Positions 40,290 to 51,876 of a stretch of DNA of 64,000 nucleotides are shown here, piece after piece (position 1 is the first letter of the stretch; each line of letters starts with the position of its first letter). A program made the translations under genes and the position numbers. The stretch lies in contig NC_077222.1 in NCBI RefSeq assembly GCF_024763615.1, forward strand, positions 89,900,001 through 89,964,000, read 5' to 3'. Source of the stretch: Phlebotomus papatasi (Eukaryota; Arthropoda; Insecta; Diptera; Psychodidae). The notes under the pieces are model-generated. The model made no database searches. It was not told where the DNA came from and saw only the letters and a program-made list of their open reading frames with translations.

Positions 40290-41005
40290 GACTGAATGTT
40301 TATAAGATTCAGGAAAGTTAGTTAGCGTTATATGGATTCCATCTCATATTAGAGTAAATGGGGATCTCAGTGGCGCTATAGGCAAAACCGTTGGGTCTTG
40401 GGCGGATGAGATCTCTTACTCTACTCTAAAAAAAATGACTCTCTTTAAAAATGCACCGCCTCTGCCCAAAAACTCCGGTGACGTGGAAGAAGAATCCACA
40501 TCACGGGGAAGGCTCTCCTGGGCGGTCTACAATGGACTTAGCACATTCTTCCAACATGAGATGTACGACTTTGCAACAGGATTACATTGTAAAAAGAATA
40601 TATCCCGACACGATTAATAATAGGGGTGAATGGCAACGATCAGTAAAGGAGAGGTAGGGTAGATCTGAGGATTTGGTTTATGCTAATGAAATGGGAGAGT
40701 CTTGCTCAGTAGCGAATTACATGACAGGAGGATGAAATGGACAGGTACTGTCATTCTATCCTACCAGATTGTAAAGGAGATCCTTGGTTTAATAGTTTGA
40801 GTGATTTAAAGAGAAGAGCTATCACAACTATTGGCCGGTTAATCGCAAATCACTGTCAACTTAAAGCGCATTTGCATTGTATTATCGTTTTAGAGGACCC
40901 ACTATGTTGGATTTGTAATGTGCGCGAGGATATGATCACTTCCTCTTTAGATGTCTACGCTTTAGAACCGAAAAACATAAGCTGGTGAACTTCTGAAACC
41001 GTATA
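40290..41005 (+). pseudogene. Non-LTR retrotransposon relic (RNase H and zinc-finger tail)
   Basis: WIPSHIRVNG (about 40333-40362) matches the RNase H motif W-V-P-S-H-I-G-I of I/Jockey-group non-LTR elements. Near 40737-40930 a separate frame reads PDCKGDPWFNSLSDLKRRAI and LKAHLHCI...DPLCWIC, matching the C-terminal region in which L-x-x-HL and a C-x-C cluster follow RNase H. At least two frameshifts and stops separate the blocks, and the RT portion is absent. Confidence 0.65.
40358..40410 (+). repeat. SINE-like insert within the non-LTR relic
   Basis: GGGGATCTCAGTGGCGCTATAGGC and onward (first 20 bases and next 30) is almost the same as 44481-44530. It follows directly after the RNase H motif and replaces expected RNase H sequence. 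Confidence 0.4.
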
Positions 41006-41389
41006 CTGATCAAATTAAATTTAATTTGAATAAAAGCGCTGGATTTCATGGATACTACCAACCACGAATAACTCATGGATATTAGGTAAACATTTTCGTG
41101 TCCCAAAATAGTGCGAAAAATTCATTAAAAGTGCACCCAGGAATTATGCGATTTGATGATCAGATATTAAACACAGGTTTCGCGAGACTCTCAATCTTGA
41201 GAATATGTATATCCAAAAGGAGAGATAGGACATCTCTGGTTTTGAGTGAAATGTCCTTTAGGATAACCTGTAAAACATATATATCGGTCCTATCGATCGT
41301 TTAGTTTTCTAAACAGGCCCTTCCTTCTCCTTCATAAAACATCGTTTTTACGTATATCTTAAGAATTAAACCATCAATTCTTTCTAGGC
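41006..41389. other. Non-coding
   Basis: Possible 3' sequence of the non-LTR relic; no tail or target duplication can be placed. Confidence 0.3.
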
Positions 41390-41905
41390 TTATGCCCTAC
41401 AAAGACTTGTGCCCTCGATAAACTTACGACTTAAACCGAGGGACTGCTTATTATAATTAAAATATTGATCAGACTATATTTCCATCAGTTTCTGACTAAT
41501 GACCAGCGCACAATAACTTTTGTTTGTAAAAATGTTTTCAAAATTCCCCATGAGAATGAGCGAGACAACTAGATGTAGATCTCATTCACTCTCATTGAAA
41601 TGTCAAAAACATGTTTACTAAACAAAAGTTATTGTGCGTTGGCTATAATCCGTCTCTCGTCTTAAGCCGAGAAACGGCCTATTTACTGGGAAACTGATGA
41701 TAATTTGCTCAAATCATTATTTTGATTATAATTACTTTAAATCGACTCTCTTCTCAAGTCGTAAGTGAGTCTTGAGCATTACGGTTTAAGCCGAGACCTG
41801 GTTTAGTGAGAAACTAGTAGGAATGTAGCCAAATCATTATTATGATTATAATTACGTTTAGCCGTCTCTTGGGTTAAGTCATAGGTGTGTTTAGTACATT
41901 AGGTA
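41390..41905. repeat. Cluster of three CCGAGAGACGG-type MITEs with a nested MITE
   Basis: Three consecutive copies (about 41390-41655, 41656-41785, 41786-41905), each with ACTTACGACTTAA or its inverse, a CCGAGAxACGG word, and GATTATAATTACxTTA. The first is split by a different palindromic MITE at 41503-41642. Confidence 0.65.
41503..41642. mobile_element. Palindromic MITE (GCGCACAATAACTTTTG type)
   Basis: 140 bp; left CCAGCGCACAATAACTTTTG, right inverse with one change; arms continue through GTAAAAATGTTTT and a pairing CTCATT(C)-rich segment. Inserted within a CCGAGAGACGG-type copy. Confidence 0.8.
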
Positions 41906-44085
41906 TGTTTTAGAGGTTATCCTACAATTCTCGCAAATCCTACACTTTAAATTCTGACCATTAAGCCACATTATTCATTGGCTCTTTTATTCGCTTTGTT
42001 TACACTGCTATGGGCCACGAAAATTGGTACCAATTATTCATTGTAGAATTATGCATGCAACTATACACAATACTTGAATTGATTTATCAATGAATTCAAA
42101 TCAATTGTAAAGTAAATCATATACCTTTGCGCGTCTGACACAGGGTTATTGCCCAATAATACACCTCCTGATTATACTTTCAAATATTGTACAAATGGTA
42201 GGAATTATAGGGGTAGGGATATCCTGTCTGACACTAGGGTAAGTGTTGCTGATTTGGTTAGGTTTCTATGAGTTTTTCCTAAAAGAGGTATGAAGGATAG
42301 AGATTAATTCAGGCTTTAACTCACGCTTACCACGAATCCACGACCAAGAACAATTCGTTACAATTTTAAAATAAGAATCATGAAATAAGGATTAAAAATA
42401 TTCAATTTAATCGTTTTGCCATGGGGCTGATTTCTTTTTGTTTTTCATTTTCGGTCTAAGAAAATTTATATTTACATATTTAAAAGGCGCAGCTGACTTT
42501 CTCTTAAAATGCCTGTAATTATCACAATGTTATTATTCCAAGAAAATTGTGTGCTTGTTCATCTTCTGTGTAAATTTGGAGATAGCAACTGTTGTCTTTG
42601 CCTTGATCTTTGTCGTTCAAGGTAATCAAGAGTCGAATGGAGGCGCCTAGTTATTTATAGAAAACTCGCAATTTTCCTCATATTTCCCTCGTTATGTCTA
42701 CTAATGAAACATGCAATATTAAATTTCACATTGAATTCGACTAATTCAGTTTCGACATGAGCACTCAAGCAGTAAATAAATAGAAATTGAAGAGGCAAAA
42801 AAATAAAAAATATATTAATGGAAAATTTAATAGGGGAAATGTTTGAATTTTCTAAAAACGAAAATAAGCTTTTCTCTGGGGGGTTCGAGGTGGGACAGGG
42901 TATGTTTTCGTGTTTGTATGTGATGTAATTCTATAAAGTTGAAAGTGTAAACAATCACCCACCACTGCCAGTAAGCTCGTGGCTGAATTTTGGTTTGACT
43001 TTCTGTGGAAAGTATCTCACACAGAAATAGCTTCTTAACACAATATGCCCATTATGGGGATGGTTTTGGTTTAAGTGACACATTGTATTAGAAAAGTGCG
43101 TTGTGACGACAAATCTATTTTTGATTCATTTGACATTAAACAATAAAAAGCCACATTTATGAGCTTTTGTGTACCATCCAAAAACCAAATGCAGCAAATA
43201 TCTTTTTGCCATTCGACTGGATGAGGTTATTGATGATGGTTACATGACAATAAAAAGCAAAACCACAAATGGATATTCAATTTGAATGATGTCGATGAAA
43301 AATGACCGTGAATTGTGCCAAAAAAATGTCTCTAAAGTGCATATTTGGAGGTGTGACGTCATGTAATGGATATATAACACCCAGAAGCAAATGTGCATTA
43401 TAGTGAGGAAATTGGATTTTGTGTGAAGAAAGGGTGCGGTAGAGAGTGAAATGGGGAAAATTTGACAGTGAAACGCGTAAATAAAAGGCTATGTATATTA
43501 TTTGGCTTGGTGCCACAATTTTGCACGACGAAATTATGAAAAGCAGGGAAATAATTTATGCATTGTTTGGGATTCCGAGAGGCCTTTTCTATTTACACCA
43601 AAGCATTGTTATGTACATGCCAACTGATGACATAGCGGCGGGGAGTTTATGTTCATCTCTTCACACATCATCTCCAAGTCGCCGTAATCTCATATTAATT
43701 GACTACACTGTGTTGATCCACATACCATTGTCTTTTATACAACAGGGTGTTCTACTATGCTGAAAGTATCAGTTATATTTCATAAATTTCATAGAACTTC
43801 TTGTAGAGCGCATGGCCCGTTCGACAATTGTTAACCCAGTCGACGGCCAAACCCATGAATCCAGGGGCCTCTCGACATTTAATTTTTCCATACGTTTCTA
43901 CATAGAGGCACTGAAGACTATTGGCAAGTTTTTTCCTAAAGAGAATTGACTTATCAGTCGGATATATTTCGAAATTGTGCACTAAAAGCTATCTAAAAAT
44001 ACATATTTCATAATGCTCGTCGAAGTAATACAAGAACTACGACAAAATTTGTCTAAGTCTAAGTCTAAGTAAGAGAAAAAATTGA
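41906..44085. other. Low-repeat non-coding region
   Basis: 42836-42845 carries a lone TAGGGGAAATG terminus. The rest, notably 42900-43760, looks single-copy and could hold regulatory DNA, but no element can be named. Short open frames at 43277-43763 overlap on both strands without motifs. Confidence 0.4.
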
Positions 44086-44091
44086 ATTTTC

Positions 44092-44134
44092 CGAAGGTTG
44101 AGTCGTCCGAAGGTAGCGTGCTTTCCCCTATAGA
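44092..44134. mobile_element. Lone GGGGAAAG-type MITE end
   Basis: CGAAGGTAGCGTGCTTTCCCC followed by TA at 44133-44134 resembles the right end of the 25634-25853 MITE. No partner end found nearby. Confidence 0.5.
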
Positions 44135-44480
44135 TGACATTTCTCACTCCTCAAATCTTAACAATATTTTCAAAAACGTAACGGAATTCATGTAAAATTC
44201 ACTTTTCCAATATTAAGAAAAATAATTTTAGAGAATTTTATCAATTGAATTAGTTGTGAAATAGGTGGAATTTGTTTAGGAAATTAATACAGTGCGTACC
44301 ATTACCATAAGGTCATTTTGCAGAACTCAAAATTTTTGTCTGTTTTCGTTTTATTTAATTTCTTTTCTGCAAAATACTTTGAATTGTATTATTTTACACT
44401 TGATTATTGTATTTTTTTGACATTGTAACGGTTCTCCTTGATTTTTATGGTTTTCCGGTGTATCCTTACTATAAGGTCAC

Positions 44481-44555
44481 TGGGGAATCAGTGGTGCAAT
44501 AGGCAAGACCGTTGGCTCTTGAGCGGAAAAATTCCCCGGCTCGACTCACAGTAAG
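44481..44555 (+). repeat. tRNA-derived SINE head
   Basis: GGGGAAT...ATTCCCC can close an acceptor-like stem. TGGTGCAATAGG fits a Pol III A box and GGCTCGACTC, about 43 bases on, fits a B box. The first 50 bases match 40358-40410. It abuts the Tc1 relic directly. Confidence 0.5.
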
Positions 44556-44800
44556 TGTATTGGCAAATATCGGCTTAAATATGGCAATCAAGAATCTCCC
44601 AAATATTTTCAATTGGATTGAAGTCAGGAGTTCGAGAGGTAAGGTGGCCACGGCAAGATTTTGATATTCAGACCTCAGATCCAATATAAAGCTTTTGCGC
44701 TCACATGGATCCCAGCATTATCCTTTTGGAATACGAAGTCTTGGCGCCGGTTTATTGGAATTAAAGGTAGCAGACTACCTCTGAGACCTTCAATATAATC
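44556..44800 (-). pseudogene. Tc1-like transposase relic
   Basis: On the minus strand, 44800 to about 44695 reads YIEGLRGSLLPLI, then RRQDFVFQKDNAGIHVSAKA, and 44660-44600 reads PDFNPIENIWEILD. These are the second and third catalytic blocks of Tc1 transposase (D-F-x-FQ-x-DNA; PDLNPIENLW). A TGA stop separates the blocks, so the gene is dead. The catalytic D of the DNA block and the E of NPIEN are present. Confidence 0.8.
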
Positions 44801-44829
44801 CTGGCTTTTCAAATAATGCTCGAAACCAT

Positions 44830-45112
44830 ATGAACGCAGAATCTTTATATTGGATCCGAGCTCAAATATTAAAATCTTGGCGTGGCCACCTGAAAATATT
44901 TGGGGGATTCTTGATTGCCATATTTACACCGATATTCGCCAATACACTTACGTTTTGGAGTTTAAATCTGCAATTTTGGATCCTTGGAGCAAGTCTGAAG
45001 ATAAGTTCATCGAAAATTTAATCGATAATATGCCTAATCGCATTCTTGAAATACTTCAGAAAACGCTGGAATCACTAATTTTAAAGATTTGCATAAAAAT
45101 TATCTCGCCTAA
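44830..45112 (+). pseudogene. Second Tc1-like transposase relic, inverted relative to the first
   Basis: Reads ILAWPPENIWGILDCH, then SEDKFIENLIDNMPNRILEI, the C-terminal end of Tc1 transposase (usually ..LI-x-S-M-P-x-R-x-x-x-V/I). Eight or so residues (SPDLNPI) between WPP and ENIW are missing compared with the minus-strand copy. The two copies form an inverted repeat of about 160 bp around 44760-44830. Confidence 0.75.
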
Positions 45113-46135
45113 TAATATTACAAAAGAATTTATTGACATTATCGTAGTTATACGACCAAAAACGCGTAAAATATTAATATTTTGTAATATCTTAATATTT
45201 TTTTCTATTTTTATCTTGGTCTTAGAAATAGATAATTCTCAACCAAATTGTTCATGTGACCGTTAAGATTTTGATTTTTAACTTTTTCCGTGATACATCA
45301 GTTCTTTCAAGATTAAGATCACCATAACCTTAAAATCCCCTATTGATCATACTAAATAAAAGACTGTAAATCATTGAATCTATTATTTGAACCTTCAGTT
45401 ATGAATCAAGTAAATAAAATTTTAGTAACAAAAATAATTTCAGTTGAATAAAAAAATATTCTAACCTAACATGAGGAATACCAAGAAATGTGACAGAAGG
45501 TTCTGACATTCTGTCATTTCTATAAAGAAATTGATAGACCTCTGTCACTTGGAAATAGATTTTGATTCAAAATTGTCACAAAGAGCTGGAGTTATCAAAG
45601 CTTTTTCTCAGATCTAAGCCATAAAATTTCAAAAATTACGAAGCTTTTCGTAAATCAGAAATTTCACAGATTTTTCAAAAAACCTAATGGTTAGATAACC
45701 TCAGATGAACAGACAAGGGAAGAGCCTATATGTTTGTATTGTATTGTGGAAAATCTTCCTCTGGGTTTATTATTAAGAATGACGACGACAACGGTGCCAA
45801 CGATGATGAAGACATGAAGACGATGTCGATGTAACAATTGCAAATTGCTGTATCACAATATAGTCGCAATGATGGGGAGTATTTTGCCTTGGGTAACAAT
45901 ATTGAGCTCAGACGATGAAATGAATATAAAATGCCAATATTATTTAGCAAAGCAACATTTAGGGGTGAGTTGAGTAAAAGGAAAAGAGAGCAATCTTCAT
46001 CATATAAGCCAACAAGAAAACTTCAATTAAGTTTGTTGATTCAGCAAGGCGGTTTTGGTGGTGTATAGAGTAAAGAAAACTCTATCAATGACTGAAAGAG
46101 ACGTGAGAGATTGAGCGAAAATCTCTTGTGATATA
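45113..46135. other. Non-coding
   Basis: A small hairpin lies at 45490-45540 (GAAATGTGACAGAAGG and its inverse). Otherwise AT-rich with no gene. Confidence 0.4.
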
Positions 46136-47203
46136 GGGGAAATGCTTCTAATTTTGTCCAGTTTCTTATTTTGGACACTTTGAGGATAACATTGGACACT
46201 AAAAATAAATTGATTAAAATGATGGATTTTTATTCCAATATTTGATGAATAATGAATTCTATCTAAATATTTGTTCTTTTTGGAATATTTTAACACTAAA
46301 TACGTTAAAATTTGAATATGATTTGAGTTAAAATTGCTTTGTTGAAAATTCAGTGTGAGCAATTGCTTACGAGAAATATGACAGAACTTCGTGGCTTACT
46401 TCAGTCTTATTTAGTTTTGGTGAAGTACTAACAAAGTTTGTTCGCTGTTTTTGAGTGATATTATTGAATATTCATTGAATATTGTGTTGATTCACGTTAC
46501 TGATGATTTGTACATTTGACCTGAAGTGAGATTTGCCTTGTGAATTATATTTTTCGTGTGAAAAATGGGAAATTTTTTAAGACATTCACCAGTGAGGTGA
46601 TGATTCTTATTTTGGACAGGTGTTTTTCTCACGAAATTTCGTGAAGTTTTAGCTTGTGTGATGACTAGGTTGGACAAATGCCTGGAGAAATGAAGGAGCA
46701 TCATCTCTACGAAAGAGATGCAGTGAGAAATGCCTTGAAAGGCTCCCGGAAAGGGCAGGGAATGAGCGAATCCGCACGTACTTGGAGTACCGAAGTCAAC
46801 TCACTTTAATGAATGATATGGAAAGTTTCTGGGCTTCTTGTGACATTCCACGTTTCCCTTATATGAACAGGAAGAGGACTTGGTAAGATTGGTTCATAAA
46901 ATGAAGAACAATGGGCATCCTGTTGAGGCGGATTATCTGTCCAAATTTACAGACAAGTTGTAAAAATTAATAACCAAGTTGTCCAAAATAAGAGTCAAAT
47001 TCACCTCTACATATCAATTCATTTTTAAACGTATTAAAACTAATTTTAGTAAAAATAAGATGAAAAATAGCTTGCCAAGTTTCTAAACAATCCTTCTGAA
47101 AAGAGAGTAACAAGAAAAGTCAATTAGTATTGAAAATATCGCACTTCAAACTTGGGATATCGATGCTTATATGCAGACTGTCCAAAATTATAAGCACTTC
47201 CCC
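46136..47203 (+). mobile_element. pogo-like transposon, internally deleted
   Basis: 1068 bp with ends GGGGAAATGCTTCTAATTTT and inverted GGGGAAGTGCTTATAATTTT, flanked by TA at 46134-46135 and 47204-47205. Sub-terminal TTATTTTGGAC words repeat in both orientations. It contains a transposase N-terminal relic (46704-46970). Confidence 0.8.
46704..46970 (+). pseudogene. pogo-like transposase N-terminal relic (psq helix-turn-helix)
   Basis: About 46708-46800 reads RDAVRNALKGSRKGQGMSES and ARTW, resembling the psq/CENP-B type helix-turn-helix (A-x-x-A-V-R-x-G-x-S-x-R-x-A-A). In another frame about 46870-46962 reads EEDLVRLVHKMKNNGHPVEA, like the second helix-turn-helix of pogo and Tigger transposases (E-x-E-L-V-x-W-I-x-x-M...G-x-PV). 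A frameshift and stop separate them; the catalytic DDE domain is absent. Confidence 0.6.
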
Positions 47204-47205
47204 TA

Positions 47206-48420
47206 GCGGTTCTCCATTAATGTTTTTAACACGTGCCTGCATTCATGGAGTGTCAAAGGTCAGAGGTGGGAAAATTTATCTACCACGCTCAACTGCTCAC
47301 AAAATGTAGGACACTCACCCCTTTCGATCAATTTTCCACATCGCAACCACATCGTCCCAATTACACAAAATTTTCTCTTCTTTGGGGCGTCTTTTGTATG
47401 TTACTTATAGGTCTTTGATCCCCCTCAACAATCACAAAGAGGAATGTGGTTTGTTTGGGGGTGTCAAGCGCACGCAATGAACTTATCCCCCTTATCCTCA
47501 GGAAATACAATTTGATAAGGAAACAATAATATCCCTAAATTTGACGATTTTTGATGGATTTCTATTTCTCCGAAACGACGAAAGCCCTCATTTAGCACCA
47601 ACTTTTTCACGCATCGTTGGCTCCATGTGAAAATAATATTTTCGAATGAAATAATCTCGTGTGATTTATGGGGAATAAATTTGTTATTTTTTGCACTCCT
47701 CCAGTTCGTAGTATCACACATAAAGCACCAATGAGAGCTTTTTGTGGGAAGATTTGGTGCTCTTTTAATACAGAGGTATGAAAAAGAGTTGATGGATTGT
47801 TAGATTTCGGATTGATGACAACTAATATTAGTCGCGTAAATTCATGGAAATATCTGCTGACTATCAATAATATATAATTAAATTTTTCTTTAATTATTTA
47901 ATTATATCACTCGAATACTATTTTTTGTTAAATTCAGAATCCATTAATAGAGACTGAAGACCAAAATGGTATAAAATATTTATAAAAAAAATCCTGAAAA
48001 TATAAGCTTTCAACGAATTTATGAATAATCTGGAAAGTGTTTCAAACTTTCAAATCAGTGTTAAATAATTAATAAAAATTTTATTAAATAAAAGTCCTAA
48101 AATTATAATATTTCAAGGGAATTACGAATAAACTTGAAAAAGTTTTATTCAATTTTATCTTTCAGAGAAGGCTTTATAAATAATTTATGAAATAATTAAA
48201 AAAGGAATAACAAACAATTAAATAAATAAATTTCCTTAAGGGAAGGTTCCGAAAATGCAATGAAGTCAATTTCAGAAAATTTTAGAGAATGCCTTAATAA
48301 GTAAAGTTAAAAATGACAAAAATGCAACAACGTTATATATTTTCATTTCAATTTTCTGGTGACAGGTATATTTGAAACTTAAGATCAAGTAAAAAAAAAT
48401 TCCGAAATATCTGTCACCGT
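47206..48420. other. Low-repeat non-coding region
   Basis: 47220-47870 looks single-copy and slightly more GC-rich than its surroundings. 47880-48400 is AT-rich. No gene recognised. Confidence 0.4.
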
Positions 48421-48424
48421 TTAA

Positions 48425-48470
48425 CCCTTTAAGGACGATTGGGTCACCGGTGACCCAAAAATTAAATTTT
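48425..48470. mobile_element. Lone piggyBac-like MITE end
   Basis: TTAA at 48421-48424, then CCCTTTAAGGACGATTGG and the perfect palindrome GGGTCACCGGTGACCC (48441-48456). Same terminus as the right end of 11096-11638. No partner end seen. Confidence 0.65.
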
Positions 48471-48639
48471 TTCTACTATCTTCTAAATTTAAATTTTCTT
48501 AAAATAAATGTCCTTTTTATGAACCCACTTTCGCGCAACTCATCATTTTAAATTTTCGAACTTCCAACGAGTTCTTAAGTAAGTTTTCTCTGATATACCT
48601 TCGAATCGGTACAGCCCCCCCCATAAATGAGCATGATCT

Positions 48640-48975
48640 CGGATAGCCTTTTTTCCTGATTCCCCTGTCTCCCCTACATCCCCTAAAAACCATGTTTTTC
48701 TGGTTTTTCTCAAAATTGTCCCAAGTTTTTCAATGATTTTCGAAAATGTTTTAGAGGTAGTCTAGGCGAACATTTCGTCCAAGCATACCTATGACCGGAA
48801 AATTCGCCATTTTGAATTATTGAAGGTCAAAGGTCATCCAATTTGTTTTATTTAATTTCCAGTAGATCAGTAAGCACTAAGAGATCATGTGAAAAATTTA
48901 TTTACGGAAAGCTCTATCTCGTGAGTTCGAGCATTCCGCGAAGCTCGCACGCTTTGCCATCTCTTTTTAATATTA
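48640..48975 (+). repeat. Repeat R, uninterrupted copy
   Basis: Contains ACCATGTTTTTCTGGTTTTT, GATTTTCGAAAATGTTTTAG, ACATTTCGTCCAAGC, GGTCAAAGGTCATCCAATTT, GTGAGTTCGAGCATTCCGCG and GCTTTGCCATCTC. It provides the unoccupied sites for the insertions in the 24.5-25.9 kb copy. Confidence 0.7.
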
Positions 48976-51260
48976 TAGATCAATTAGCCTTAGAAAACGT
49001 GCTTTTCAAGCGTTTGAGACAATTCTGTACTTATTCGAAAGGCATTGGAATCTCTGAAGAGTGTGTAGGAGAAAGTGGGGCGGTTCCACGTTGTAGATCT
49101 TTGGAAAATATAAAATTTTGGAATAATCAATTTGTATATGGAAAATGTGTTATATATAATATTTTGAACTCAAGAATAATAACCTGAATTTAGTTAATTT
49201 AATTTCATGAACATTTGGTAAATCATTTTTAAAAATAACTTAAGCTTTGTGGAACTGCCCCTCTCTTCCTTATCGGTTTTTAGCAGTTATAGAAACTTGT
49301 GCTTGATCGAGTATGAATTTTATCCAAAACAACGCATTGGAAATCATTCTGTCGAAGATAATTGACTAATAATTCCTCACTTAGATACATACACTAGTCT
49401 TTCATATATCATCAACAGAGTTCGAGCAACAAAATATTACTTTTTATAGATCATATCACACGTTCAAATTGTGGTGAGATGTTTAATGAATATAACTGTG
49501 TGTCAAAATCAAAACCAATTTTCAGGAAGATTAATTGAGACTTTCCGGTTAAATTATGTTGATATTCAGTGAAATTTTGTTACATTGAAATGACCTTTCC
49601 ATTCCAATTTCTAGTATAACAAATTAAAATGCTACTCCATTTATTTTCTACCCGAAAAATTTTCACCCTACATTTGAGGTTTCATTTTGGTACTATATGG
49701 AGCAACCAAAAAATGAGGCAAAGTCCAAAACATCGTGGTCTTTGGAGGAAATTCAGCGGAAGTGATTAATGAAAATTAAGCTGAAGCATTCATTTAATTT
49801 CTCTATCTGGGGCCAAAATCAAAAAATCCACTCCCTAAGTCCCCCCTTTCACTTTCTTATCTAGACTAACTTTCTGTCCAACTCTGGAGTGAGTGCTTGG
49901 TTGGTTTGATGTTGGGAAAGGGAAACGAAAGCTCTCTGCGAACGTATGGTAGGGCGCTTTGTGAGGTAAAGTGAGTGAAAGGTAAAATAAATCTTGCGCG
50001 CTGCCACTTTTATCCTTTCTATATCTTTTTTATACCCCCAGGTTTGTGGGGGGGGTTGTGGAGGAATGGGTGGGCTAACGAAGTGGATTATAACCTATAT
50101 GCGGCAATATAAATAATGTCTTCAATTCTGTACAGAGCTTTCTCTCCTTCTCTCACTTTCTCTCTGTTACTTGCACATTTTTGTCCTTTTGGGCTTATAG
50201 GGAATGTAACCAAGGGATCATGTCAGTGTATTAGAATTGTGAACTTTTTACAAATGAGAGGACAAAAGGGAGCAAAAGAGAAATGTGAGGAATGAAACGT
50301 GCGCGCCTGGAGAGAATTTCAAATTGAGAGAGCTTTTGTCAGTGGAGGCGCCGGGTGGGAAGGTTATCACGTTCTAGAACTGGCTCCAACGTGGATTTCT
50401 GACTGAATTTTTCGAATGTGAGTCGTTGTGAAATCATCAGATGGAAAGTACAGTTGTACTGGTGAATGCTTAGAGGGACATCATGAATACACAGTAAAAA
50501 TAAATTAGAAATAAACCTATAATGTATATTACTGTTGTTTGAACTCCACGAGGGAACTACGTAATTACGTAAAAATCACATAAAATAACCAAATTTAATG
50601 TTAAAAATAATTTAATTACATACTATATTTCTTAACTGGTTGGGGCTAGTTTCAATCGATTATGAAATGGTAATTTATTGATTATAGCAAAAAGAGCTTT
50701 TCGACAATCTATGAATCTATGAAATTTGTTATGAGCCACATTTTGAATAATGCAAGTGAGCAAGAGACTATCCTTCATGAATTGAACTGCTAAACGATTC
50801 TATTAACTTGTGTTCTAATTTGGGTCACTTTATTTAAAATTTACCATCTAACTCTCAAGTTTAAGTATTCTGATAGGCTGAATGGCTTTGTCATCTGTTT
50901 TCTCAATCATTTAAATTAATCCAGAAGATTACTATAAAATATTTCAAGTTAATTGTCTTACAGTTTTCAAGACAATCTATTTACTAAATCCATTTAGTAT
51001 CTCAAGATATGGAAGGTACGTTCAGGCTTATCAGGAATTCCAAGACCTTTTCAACAATCCCAAATATGATACAATTCGCTTGAGAAATATTCTTTCTAGA
51101 CTTTTTTTAACATTTGAATTTAAAAAAAAAACGTTATTAGGAATGATTTAATAGTATTTTCGTATAAGAACGAAATATCCACCTGGATAAGGTCTAAAAC
51201 ATATTTAAATATGAAAATAGGTGTGATTAGAAGGAATCACACCTAAAAAAAAACACACAA
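48976..51260. other. Low-repeat non-coding region
   Basis: 49020-49260 holds a 114-residue chance open frame. 49660-50480 is single-copy-looking, with TC-rich runs near 50135-50165 and a TTCTAGAAC word near 50372; it could contain control elements. 51213-51247 is a short hairpin AGGTGTGATT...AATCACACCT. Confidence 0.4.
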
Positions 51261-51264
51261 ATCA

Positions 51265-51550
51265 TTTTCGAGCAATTCCAAAAAACATGGTTTTAGAGGG
51301 AAAGATGAGGATGGAAAATAAGGGGCATGTAACTGCTCCCAGGGTCGTCTTATGGAGGGTCCTGAAGGTCCCAACCCAAGTCTCTATCCCTAACCGTTTG
51401 GGCTCTAGGCATAATAACGGCCGGACGGACAAACAGCATGTCAATAAAAAAAAACTCGAAATTTCAAATTCCCAAAATTCTACCAAAATATGATTCCTTA
51501 AGAAGTACGGAGTTGAAATATATGCATAGTTCCACATCGAGAGATTTCAT
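51265..51550 (-). repeat. Repeat R, inverted copy
   Basis: Contains AACATGGTTTTAGAGG and, in the same orientation as 13930-14130, GGAGGGTCCTGAAGGTC, ACCGTTTGGGCTCTAGGC, CGGACGGACAAAC and AAATTCTACCAAAAT. Ends vague. Confidence 0.55.
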
Positions 51551-51784
51551 ATACTGCTCTCTCTGTGGAGTTTGAGTTCGAACACTAGTACACTCCTATA
51601 GGAAAAACGTGTAAGATACACGGTGATGACATGAACTTTCCCAAGAAGTTAAATTGCTATTACAACCTTATCAAACAAGCGCTTTGACAAGTCTTTTAAT
51701 CCTTTTAATGCACCTTTAAAACGTTTATAATTCGAAGTTTGAATTGCACTTTTAGTAGAAGCTCTTGCCCCGTAAAAGTCCGCG

Positions 51785-51876
51785 ATGGTAACTTTTCTTT
51801 GTTTTTATTAGCTTAACTAAAGGTCAAAAAATCGATAGGGGGAAGTGGGGCTACTTTGAGCTGTGGGGCTACATTG
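51785..51876. repeat. Exact 92-bp direct repeat, left copy
   Basis: Identical base for base to 52508-52599. The unit joins 56 bp of ordinary sequence (ATGGTAACTTTTC...) to the first 36 bp of the GGGGGAAG-type MITE end. Confidence 0.9.

Noticed and set aside
44850..45266. 138-residue plus-strand open frame as a host gene
   Set aside because: Its first part is a Tc1 transposase C-terminus with an internal deletion; the remainder is read-through.
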